DNA of 64,000 bases, taken from NCBI RefSeq assembly GCF_000936425.1, contig NZ_AVFK01000032.1, positions 1 to 64,000 on the forward strand, given 5' to 3'. This DNA comes from Skermanella aerolata KACC 11604. GTDB taxonomy: Bacteria; Pseudomonadota; Alphaproteobacteria; Azospirillales; Azospirillaceae. The notes beneath the pieces are model-generated. The model was not told the DNA's origin, made no database searches, and saw only the letters and a program-made list of their open reading frames with translations. Of this stretch, positions 57,360 through 64,000 are shown one piece after another (the first letter of the stretch is position 1; every line of letters starts with the position of its first letter). Made by a program: the position numbers and the translations under genes.

Positions 57360-57980
57360 TTAATCGGGTGTCTCTCCGAGAATGATGATCTCCAGCCTGC
57401 GCGGCCCATGGACTCCCTCGACCCGGTTCAGCTCGATATCGGATGTCGCGGACGGCCCGGACATGAAGGTCAGGGGGCGGGGAAGCGAGGTGCGAAGCGC
57501 CGCCACGGCTTCGGGCACCGATGCGACGATCCGCTCCACGGGAACGATGCAGACATGGAAGTCCGGCAGCAGGGTGATCGCCCGGCGCCCCTGTCCGACG
57601 CCGGCATCCAGGACGATGGTCCCGGTCTCCGCGATGGCGAGCGCGCAGCCGGTGACCACTCCGTCCACGGCATCCAGGTCGCGGTGGCCAAGTTGTCTGT
57701 GATCGCGGATGAACTCCGGCGGAAGCCATTCCTCCGGCAGATCGTCCGGGACGACGAAGCGCCCCCGCAGCCGTTCGAGCGCGTCCGCCAGTCCGGCAGC
57801 GTCGACCCGCAGCACGGTCGCCTTGTAGGCTTCGGCACGCTCGGCGAACCGGTCGACCAGTTCGGCTCCGTGCAGAGCGGCGGTTCGCCGGTAGCTCCGC
57901 GCGATGTCGATCTCGCCCGCCGGGTCGCGGGACAAGGCTTGACGGATGCGGCCAAGAACTTCCTCCCGTGCGGCGCTCAC
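57360..57980 (-). CDS. lutC: LutC, lactate utilisation protein C (LUD domain)
   Basis: 206 residues from a GTG that overlaps the lutB stop by four bases. LUD-domain segments: GVVTGCALAIAETGTIVLDAG and ITLLPDFHVCIVPVERIVASVPEAV, then PLTFMSGPSATSDIELNRVEGVHGPRRLEIIIL at the C-terminus. Acts with LutA and LutB to oxidise L-lactate to pyruvate at the membrane. No iron-sulphur motif, as expected. Confidence 0.93.
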   Translation of the reverse strand: MSAAREEVLGRIRQALSRDPAGEIDIARSYRRTAALHGAELVDRFAERAEAYKATVLRVDAAGLADALERLRGRFVVPDDLPEEWLPPEFIRDHRQLGHRDLDAVDGVVTGCALAIAETGTIVLDAGVGQGRRAITLLPDFHVCIVPVERIVASVPEAVAALRTSLPRPLTFMSGPSATSDIELNRVEGVHGPRRLEIIILGETPD

Positions 57981-59377
57981 CGGCGCGTCCTCCACCAGTC
58001 GCGGAAACTCTGGGATGGAACGGCGGGCAGGTCGCGCGCCTTGGTCCACTGGCGCACCGGCCCGATCCCGCCGGTGATGTAGCCGTCGCTGGCGAACGGA
58101 CGCTGGGCGACCCGCGCGATCTTCTGCGCCGTTTCCAGCAGTCGCGGATTGTCGAACATCCGGATCGCCGCTCCCATCGCCAGCTTCTCCAGGGTGAAGC
58201 CGCTCTGGGCCACCGCACGGGTCCGCAGATGCACCAGCACTTCGGGAATGTTGATCTTGACCGGGCAGACCTCGTAGCAGGCGCCGCACAGGGACGAGGC
58301 GTAGGGCAGCGAGGCGGCCGATTCCATCCCATGGAGCTGAGGCGTCAGGATCGCGCCGATCGGCCCCTGATACTCGGAGTGGTACGCATGGCCCCCCGTC
58401 CGGGAATAAACCGGGCAGATGTTCAGGCAGGCGCTGCACCGGATGCAGTTGAGCGTCTGGCGTCCGGTCCTGTCGGCCAGCACGTCGGTGCGCCGGTTGT
58501 CGAGCAGCACCAGATGGAATTCCTGCGGACCGTCGCCGGGCATCACCCCCGTCCAGAAGGAATTGTAGGGGTTCATCCGTTCGCCGGTCGAGGAGCGCGG
58601 CAGCAGCTGGAGGAAGACTTCCATGTCCTCCCATGTCGGCACCAGCTTCTCGACGCCCATCACGCTGACGAGGACCTGGGGCAGCGTCAGGCACATGCGG
58701 CCATTGCCTTCAGATTCGACGACGCAGATCGTGCCGGTGTCGCAGATCCCGAAATTAGCACCGCTGACCGCCATGGGAACGGTCAGGAACTTCTCGCGGA
58801 GATAAGTGCGCGCCGCGGCCGTCAGGTCCGACGGCCGGTCGGACAGCTCGGTCAGGCCGAGCTTCCGCATGAACAGTTCACGTATTTCCGCCCGGTTGCG
58901 GTGGATCGCCGGCACTAGGATATGCGAGGAAACGTCGTCGCCGAGCTGGATGATGAGTTCCGCCAGATCGGTTTCGAATGGCCGGATGCCGGCTGCCTCC
59001 AGCGCCTCGTTCAGCTTGATCTCCTCGGTCGTGATCGACTTGACCTTGATCACCTCCTTGACCGAATGACGCTCGGCGATCTCGATGACGATGCGGCTCG
59101 CCTCGGCGCCGTCGCGCGCCCAGTGGACCTGCCCGCCGGCTTTCGTCACCGCTTCCTCAAGCTGGACCAGATAGCGGTCCAGGCTGCGCAGCGTATGCTC
59201 CTTCAGCGATCGGCCGGCTTCGCGGAGGTCTTCCCAGTCCGGAACCTCGGCGACCACGGCGGCGCGTTTCGCGCGGATCGTCTGCGTCGCGTTGCCGATG
59301 TTGCGCCGGAGCTGGGTATCCGCGACGGCGCGCTTCGCCAGTTCCGGGAATGTGTGGCGTTCAGCGGCGCTCGCCAT
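57977..59377 (-). CDS. lutB: LutB, iron-sulphur lactate oxidation subunit
   Basis: 466 residues from ATG 59377 (GGGGA upstream). N-terminal LUD-type part with GDDVSSHILVPAIHRNRAEIRELF and GANFGICDTGTICVVESEGNGRM; then two [4Fe-4S] motifs, CIRCSACLNICPVY and CGACYEVCPVKI, and a C-terminal tail. Length is usual for LutB. Overlaps lutA by 17 bases and lutC by four. Confidence 0.94.
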   Translation of the reverse strand: MASAAERHTFPELAKRAVADTQLRRNIGNATQTIRAKRAAVVAEVPDWEDLREAGRSLKEHTLRSLDRYLVQLEEAVTKAGGQVHWARDGAEASRIVIEIAERHSVKEVIKVKSITTEEIKLNEALEAAGIRPFETDLAELIIQLGDDVSSHILVPAIHRNRAEIRELFMRKLGLTELSDRPSDLTAAARTYLREKFLTVPMAVSGANFGICDTGTICVVESEGNGRMCLTLPQVLVSVMGVEKLVPTWEDMEVFLQLLPRSSTGERMNPYNSFWTGVMPGDGPQEFHLVLLDNRRTDVLADRTGRQTLNCIRCSACLNICPVYSRTGGHAYHSEYQGPIGAILTPQLHGMESAASLPYASSLCGACYEVCPVKINIPEVLVHLRTRAVAQSGFTLEKLAMGAAIRMFDNPRLLETAQKIARVAQRPFASDGYITGGIGPVRQWTKARDLPAVPSQSFRDWWRTRR

Positions 59378-60116
59378 GGATGAAGTCCCCTTCGGTGGAT
59401 GCCAGGATTTCCGCAAGGTGAACGGTGCGGACGCCGCTGCGGAGCCGGTGAAGTCCACCCCCGATATGCATCAGGCACGAGCTGTCCAGGGCGGTACAGA
59501 TTTCGGCGCGGGTGCCGAGGACGGTCCGCATCTTGTCCGACAGCATCGCGACCGAGGTATCCTCGTTCTTGACCGCGAAGGTGCCTCCGAAACCGCAGCA
59601 CTCCTGCGCATCGGGCAACTCGATCAGGTCGAGGCCGCGTACCGCCCGCAGCAGCTTCAGCGGCGCCTCGCCGACCTTCAGCGCGCGGAGCGAATTGCAG
59701 GTCGGATGGTAGGTGACCCGCCGGGGGTAATAGGCCCCGACATCCTCGACGCCCAGTTTCTCGACCAGGAACTGGGACAGCTCGAACACCCGCGGCACCA
59801 GATCGGCCACATCGCGCTTCAATGCCTCGTCGCCGGTGTCGACAAGGCTTCGAAGATAGGCAGTGCGGATGTTGGAAACGCACGACGAAGATGGCGATAC
59901 GACCACCTCGGCATCCCGGAACGCCTTGACGAAACGGCGGATCAGGGGAATGGCCTCGTCGCCGTACCCGGTGTTGGAGTGCATCTGGCCGCAGCAGGTC
60001 TGGTTCTCCGGAAACTCGACGGTATGGCCAAGCCGCTCCAGTAGCCTGACGGTGGCGATCCCCGTCTGCGGAAACAGCGTGTCATTATAGCAGGTGATGA
60101 ACAGCGCTACGCGCAC
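59361..60116 (-). CDS. lutA: LutA, CCG-domain Fe-S oxidoreductase
   Basis: 251 residues from a GTG start. Two CCG cysteine boxes: FPENQTCCGQMHSNTGYG near residue 36-53 and DAQECCGFGGTFAVKNED near residue 178-195, plus CNSLRALKVGEAPL. Related to the GlcF/heterodisulphide reductase CCG proteins. First gene of lutABC. No LutR-type regulator is next to it. Confidence 0.94.
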   Translation of the reverse strand: MRVALFITCYNDTLFPQTGIATVRLLERLGHTVEFPENQTCCGQMHSNTGYGDEAIPLIRRFVKAFRDAEVVVSPSSSCVSNIRTAYLRSLVDTGDEALKRDVADLVPRVFELSQFLVEKLGVEDVGAYYPRRVTYHPTCNSLRALKVGEAPLKLLRAVRGLDLIELPDAQECCGFGGTFAVKNEDTSVAMLSDKMRTVLGTRAEICTALDSSCLMHIGGGLHRLRSGVRTVHLAEILASTEGDFIHGERR

Positions 60117-60173
60117 GGGCGGTTTCCCTTCGGGTTGTCGGACAAGGTGCTGATCTCACCGGCTCAGGTAAGG

Positions 60174-60785
60174 TCAGGAGTGCTGTGGTCCAGGGTCCGC
60201 GCCGTCGGGGTCAGCGCCGTCGAGGCTCCTGTTGTGCTCGCGCAGGTCCTCCGTCATAGCGCCGCCGAACAGGGTCCAGGCGGTGAACGGCACTCCCAGA
60301 GCCGCGGCGTACCGGTCGACGTGGGAAGCGCGCTCGACATAGGCGGCGCCGGTGCCGACCATGGCCGCGGCGACCGCGGTGGCGCCGGTAATGCTGCGTT
60401 CACCGAAGAAGACCTTGCCCCAGCCGCTCGTCATGGCGATGTTGGCCGCCCAGAGCGCCAGCGCCGCATCGCGCTCGGGACTGCGAGGCTGCCGCATCAG
60501 CCGGTACGCCCCGATGCCCAGCAGCGTCGTGACGACGGGCCAAGCCGCGCCGAACACCGGGTCCGGCGGCTTGTAGGATGGCTTTTCGAGGCTTTCATAC
60601 CAGTCCTTGATGTCAGGATGGGTCGGATCGGGACTGTAGCGCCGGCTGAACAGTCCGCTGAGAACCTGGACTCCGCCGACGATCAGGGCCGCTTTGCCCG
60701 GCGAAAGGGCATGATCCTTGTCACGGTACGCCTTGCGGTACCGCCGGTCGCTGCCGACGTCGGAACGTGCTTGCCGCGTGACCAT
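60174..60785 (-). CDS. tspO: TspO/MBR-family membrane protein
   Basis: 203 residues, about five helices after a charged N-terminus of about 30 residues. The family motif WYESLEKPSYKPPDPVFGAAWPVV is clear, followed by ALALWAANIAMTSGWGKVFFGERS. In Rhodobacter TspO binds porphyrins and dampens photosynthesis-gene expression; presence here of bchE/bchJ makes a porphyrin role sensible, though the genes are 8 kb apart. Has an unusual C-terminal tail rich in Asp and Gly. Confidence 0.85.
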   Translation of the reverse strand: MVTRQARSDVGSDRRYRKAYRDKDHALSPGKAALIVGGVQVLSGLFSRRYSPDPTHPDIKDWYESLEKPSYKPPDPVFGAAWPVVTTLLGIGAYRLMRQPRSPERDAALALWAANIAMTSGWGKVFFGERSITGATAVAAAMVGTGAAYVERASHVDRYAAALGVPFTAWTLFGGAMTEDLREHNRSLDGADPDGADPGPQHS

Positions 60786-60982
60786 CGTGAACTCCAGAAG
60801 CCAAATCGTCGTGTTGGAACAGCACGCCCGGAGTCTTGGTTCCGCCTTTCCGCGCCGGGCCGGATCATCCGTCGTCGTCAGGCCGTATCCGATGGATTGG
60901 AAATCGGAGCACTGGAAAAGCGGCGGTCGAGTTTCAGATCAAGGGTCTGGCGTTTCCGCCCCGCACCGTCGAAAGGCCCGCG

Positions 60983-62503
60983 ATGCCGCACGATCACCGC
61001 ATCCCCACCGGCTCCAGCCCGCTGGCCGTCAGCCGGCGCTCTCTCCTCGGCAGACTGGCGCTCGGCGGGCTGGCGCTGGGCACCACCGTGCTGCCCTGGC
61101 GCTCCGCTCCGGCCCAGACAGCGGCGCCGTCGTCCCGGCCGCTCGTCCGGCAGCCGCCGCAGGGCGAGTTCGTCATTCGCGGCGGGTATGTGCTGACGAT
61201 GGAGCCGGGCGCCGCCGACCTGCCCAGGGGCGACGTGCATGTCCGCGACGGGACGATCGTCGCGGTCGGCGAGAGCCTCGCGGCGCCCGGCGCCGAGGTG
61301 ATCGACGGCGCCGGATTCATCGTCTCGCCCGGTCTGGTCGACACCCACTGGCACATGTGGACCTCGCTGATGCGGAACATGGCCAACAGCGTTCCCGGCA
61401 GCGGCTATTTCCTGGTGGTGACCAGAACGGGATCGGCGTTCCTGCCCGAGCACATGTATGCCGGGACGCTGCTGTCGGCGGCGGAGGCGATCAACGCCGG
61501 CATCACGACCGTCCATGACTGGTGCCACAACATCCGCTCGCCCGAACACGCCCGCAGCGATGTCCAGGCCTTGAAGGATGCCGGCATCCGGGGGCGCTTT
61601 TCCTACGGTCCCTATCGCCCGCTGTCGCCCCGGCAACCGCTGGACGTCGCGGATTTCACGCGGCTGCATGACCAGTGGCAGGATTACGAGAACGGCGGGC
61701 TGCTGAGCCTCGGGCTAGGCTGGCGGGGCGTCCAGTCGGTCGTCCAGGAACCGGGCGGCACAGCCAAGCTGGTGCCGGGCGATCCCGCCGTCTACCGCGC
61801 CGATTTCGACGCGGCGCGGGAGCGCGGCCTGCCCGTTTCCCTCCATGCCAACTCGACCCCCGCCGACCATGGCCACGTCGCGGCGCTGGAGCGGCTGGGG
61901 CTGCTGCACGAGGGGTTCCAGGTCGTCCACGCCACCCACATCACGCCGGCCGAGGTCGAGGCCATGGCCAAGCGGGGCGCCGTCGTGACGCTGTCGCCCT
62001 TCTCCGAGATGACGATCGGCTACGGCGTCCCTCCCGTCAGGGCGTTCCTGGACGCGGGCGTTGCGACCGGCCTGTCGGTGGACACCACGCCGCTGACGGG
62101 AGATGCCGACATGATGGACATCATGAAGGTCACCCATAACCTGTTCAACGGTCAGGCCATGTCGGAATTCGGCACGACCGCGCGCAGGATGCTGGAACTC
62201 GGCACGCTGGAGGGAGCGCGCTCGCTCGGCCTGTCCGCAATCACCGGGTCGCTGGCGGCGGGCAAGCGGGCCGACCTGATCATGACCGCGATCCACGACC
62301 GCTCCCAGGGATTGTCGATGACGCCGGTCACGGACATGGCGCACATGATCGTCCACTCGGCCGGTCCCGGAGACGTCGATACCGTGATCGTGGACGGGAG
62401 GGTGTTGAAGCAGGGCGGCCGGCTGACCGCGATCGACACGGAGGAGGTCAAGCGCCGCGCCGCCGCCGCCAGCGATTTCGTCAGGAGCGCCGCACCCGGC
62501 TGA
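60983..62503 (+). CDS. Tat-exported amidohydrolase
   Basis: 506 residues from ATG 60983. SRRSLLGRLALGGLALGTT is a twin-arginine signal, so the protein is periplasmic, unlike most of its family. Metal residues: DTHWHMWTSL (HxH), histidine in VSLHANSTPADHGH, histidine in VVHATHITPAEV and the aspartate in LSVDTTPLTGDADMMD. Close in layout to cytoplasmic chlorohydrolase-type enzymes, but its exact substrate is not evident. Not in an operon with other genes here. Confidence 0.88.
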   Translation: MPHDHRIPTGSSPLAVSRRSLLGRLALGGLALGTTVLPWRSAPAQTAAPSSRPLVRQPPQGEFVIRGGYVLTMEPGAADLPRGDVHVRDGTIVAVGESLAAPGAEVIDGAGFIVSPGLVDTHWHMWTSLMRNMANSVPGSGYFLVVTRTGSAFLPEHMYAGTLLSAAEAINAGITTVHDWCHNIRSPEHARSDVQALKDAGIRGRFSYGPYRPLSPRQPLDVADFTRLHDQWQDYENGGLLSLGLGWRGVQSVVQEPGGTAKLVPGDPAVYRADFDAARERGLPVSLHANSTPADHGHVAALERLGLLHEGFQVVHATHITPAEVEAMAKRGAVVTLSPFSEMTIGYGVPPVRAFLDAGVATGLSVDTTPLTGDADMMDIMKVTHNLFNGQAMSEFGTTARRMLELGTLEGARSLGLSAITGSLAAGKRADLIMTAIHDRSQGLSMTPVTDMAHMIVHSAGPGDVDTVIVDGRVLKQGGRLTAIDTEEVKRRAAAASDFVRSAAPG

Positions 62504-62524
62504 GATCCCGCCTATCGGCGAGGT

Positions 62525-62872
62525 TCAAGTGATGTCGCGAGCGTCGCCGGTATCACGTTCCTGAAGGTCCTGACGCACGAATTGCCAGAGCAGAGCGAAG
62601 CACGAGAAGAAGCCGACCGCCAGGAGGGCCGATGCCGGCGACTTCGTCTCGTCGTTGAGGCAGATCGTGACAACGGTCGACAGCAGGGTCACCGCGATCG
62701 CAACGGTGTTCGCGCCAAAGCGCAGGCGCTTGAGGGTGCAGTGGAAAGCCGGGGACATGCGCATCGGTTCCGGAGCGTAAATGGGTGGCTTGGCGAGAGG
62801 CACCCATTCTCGGACGGCGCGCTTAAGATATGATTGACGGATACCGGTGCGGGACCCCGGACACCCCGTCAT
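62525..62872 (-). CDS. Small membrane protein coupled to a P-loop protein gene
   Basis: 115 residues; the ATG overlaps the upstream stop by four bases, supporting this start, though ATG 62764 would also give a sensible protein. Two hydrophobic helices: ANTVAIAVTLLSTVVTICL and ASALLAVGFFSCFALLWQFV, with a charged C-terminus. No family recognised. Presumably works with the P-loop protein that precedes it. Confidence 0.6.
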   Translation of the reverse strand: MTGCPGSRTGIRQSYLKRAVREWVPLAKPPIYAPEPMRMSPAFHCTLKRLRFGANTVAIAVTLLSTVVTICLNDETKSPASALLAVGFFSCFALLWQFVRQDLQERDTGDARDIT

Positions 62873-64000
62873 GTCGGGGAACCGGCCTTCGCGGCCCAGC
62901 GGCCGATCGTGTGATATCTAGCAGGATCGAGGAACTCGGGGACGGTCGCGGCGAGGACGGTTCCCTCGAAGATTTCCGGCGCGGCCCCGCTCAGGGCGAC
63001 CCTCACTTCCTCATCCTTGCCCGCCTCGGCAAGGGCGTCCGGATCGATCCACTTGAGCTGGCCCGCCTCGAAGCGGACATGGATGCGGCCCGTTTCCCGG
63101 TCGGCAATGTTGACCACGGGAAACTTCCGGATACACCGGCTGAGGAATTCGGTGTTGTTTTCCGCGGCCATCGCCGTCTGGTCCGGATAAACCTCCTCCG
63201 GCCCCTTCGCGTTGATGTTGATCTTCCGGTATCGCTCCAGGTTGAGTATGCACTTCACGTCGAGGATATTCATCTCGCCGCTCCAGCCGAAGGCAGCCGT
63301 GAGCGGTACTTCTCCACGAGGGACGCTGTTGTCCAGAAACTCGTAGTGAACGGGAACGTCCGGGTTCAGCGCCCGCCCGAACAGGATGTTCTGCATGCCG
63401 GTGAACGCCTCCACGTTATGCGCCAGCAGATCGTCCACGGCCTTGTAGCGGCCAAGTTCCAGGCCGCGCTGCCACGCGCGTTCGACGGTTTCCTGCGGGG
63501 GCGTGACCATCAGGGAGTAGCACAGCAGGTTGCCGAAACGGGATGGCAGGTGCTTGCTTTCATCCGAATCCAGCGCGAAGCTGTCGAACCGGAAGCGGTC
63601 GATCATGAGGTGCGAGGTCTGCTGCTTGTCGCCCTTGCGGACCAGATGCACGTCGAGCTTGCGGTCGATGATCGTGACTTCGTGACTGGTGAGCATCCCC
63701 GCGTATTTGTACAGCGGTCCCAGCGAACCGAAGTCGAGCAGAGCCCGTCTCCACGTATCGGGACTTATCAGCGCGAAGTCGTTCCACTGTATGCCCAGCT
63801 TCGCGGCCAGCTTCCTTTGCAGCGGCCGCATCGTGCTCTTTCCGGATGCCGATGCTCCCTTGGTCAGCATGGTGACGGGCTTGGCCTGATGGGGAAGCTC
63901 CCGAAATCCTTGCTGCTGTGCTACTTCATGAATTTTCGGTTCGAGATACCGGCTGATGACCTCGGCGCCATGGTCGTTGCAGGCGAGGTCGGTGGCGAGC
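62869..64000 (-). CDS. P-loop (zeta-toxin/kinase-like) protein, 5' end beyond the window
   Basis: The frame stays open to the window edge, so the start lies beyond 64000. At least 377 codons are present. Walker A is MLTKGASASGKST (63870-63832), followed by MRPLQRKLAAKLGIQWND and later ALISPDTWRRALLDF, FDSFALDSDESKHL and AWQRGLELGRYKAVDDLLAH; this layout recalls zeta-toxin or chloramphenicol-phosphotransferase-like kinases, which act on small molecules. No clear family name. The stop overlaps the start of the small membrane protein gene. Confidence 0.75.
   Translation of the reverse strand, partial: LATDLACNDHGAEVISRYLEPKIHEVAQQQGFRELPHQAKPVTMLTKGASASGKSTMRPLQRKLAAKLGIQWNDFALISPDTWRRALLDFGSLGPLYKYAGMLTSHEVTIIDRKLDVHLVRKGDKQQTSHLMIDRFRFDSFALDSDESKHLPSRFGNLLCYSLMVTPPQETVERAWQRGLELGRYKAVDDLLAHNVEAFTGMQNILFGRALNPDVPVHYEFLDNSVPRGEVPLTAAFGWSGEMNILDVKCILNLERYRKININAKGPEEVYPDQTAMAAENNTEFLSRCIRKFPVVNIADRETGRIHVRFEAGQLKWIDPDALAEAGKDEEVRVALSGAAPEIFEGTVLAATVPEFLDPARYHTIGRWAAKAGSPT

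Noticed and set aside
1-64000. tRNA, rRNA and CRISPR arrays
   Set aside because: No cloverleaf with CCA-type end, no rRNA sequence and no regularly spaced direct repeats were seen by eye; a covariance-model search would be needed to exclude small RNAs.

Overview
The window is high-GC DNA from an alphaproteobacterium. Codon use, strong G+C bias (which produces long antisense open frames), Tat-exported periplasmic proteins, many ABC/TTT solute-binding proteins and a bchE-bchJ bacteriochlorophyll pair all fit a Rhodospirillales/Azospirillaceae soil or freshwater organism of the Azospirillum-Skermanella kind. The genus is my inference; no rRNA, tRNA or other typing gene was seen. Nothing indicates phage, plasmid replication or CRISPR. 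The mobile signal is a set of short palindromic, MITE-like repeats, one possible repeat-bounded island, one truncated ABC gene and one toxin-antitoxin pair.

Layout: 0-8 kb holds a Tat-exported serine hydrolase, an unknown gene, a zinc-less MDR oxidoreductase, a multidomain secreted GH5 glycoside hydrolase and a divergent ArgP/LysE-type amino-acid export pair. 8.6-11.4 kb is a FecBCD-type metal-chelate ABC importer. 11.9-17.9 kb holds an EamA exporter, a tautomerase, an SDR, a LysR regulator divergent from a nitronate monooxygenase, a lipoprotein, and an OhrR-like MarR regulator divergent from a small membrane protein with several palindromic operators between them. 18.5-23.2 kb is repeat-rich: an RTX protein, a lower-GC methyltransferase between inverted repeats, an SGNH hydrolase and a frameshifted Gfo/Idh/MocA oxidoreductase. 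23.7-26.7 kb is a GntR-controlled tartrate/malate dehydrogenase plus TctC-type binding protein.

28.1-42.1 kb is the most striking part: fourteen genes on the minus strand, mostly overlapping by 1-4 bases. They encode two paralogous periplasmic binding proteins, a PotABC-like importer, two PfkB kinases, two double-SIS isomerase/deglycase-like proteins, a BtpA/SgcQ barrel protein, two PuuE-like (allantoinase-type) hydrolases, a hydantoin-racemase-like protein lacking both catalytic cysteines, and an Atz/Trz-type amidohydrolase. I read it as a dedicated catabolic operon for a phosphorylatable sugar-type moiety joined to a cyclic amide/ureide or amine, substrate unknown. A half-site of the GntR-type palindrome from 24.45 kb lies upstream of it.

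42.6-44 kb is a coupled YqcI/YcgG (GntA-like N-hydroxylase) and DUF1989 pair. 44.7-50 kb holds a GH88/105 hydrolase, small membrane proteins, a mandelate-racemase-type enolase and an RraA-family aldolase. 50.1-52.4 kb is bchJ and bchE behind a TGT-N12-ACA (PpsR/CrtJ-type) site. 52.5-55.5 kb holds an ABC ATPase remnant, a TetR-MFS operon with its operator, and a VapC/Phd toxin-antitoxin pair. 55.5-60.1 kb holds a methyltransferase, a glycine-betaine-type binding protein and lutABC lactate oxidation. The end carries tspO, a Tat-exported amidohydrolase and a P-loop protein cut by the window edge.
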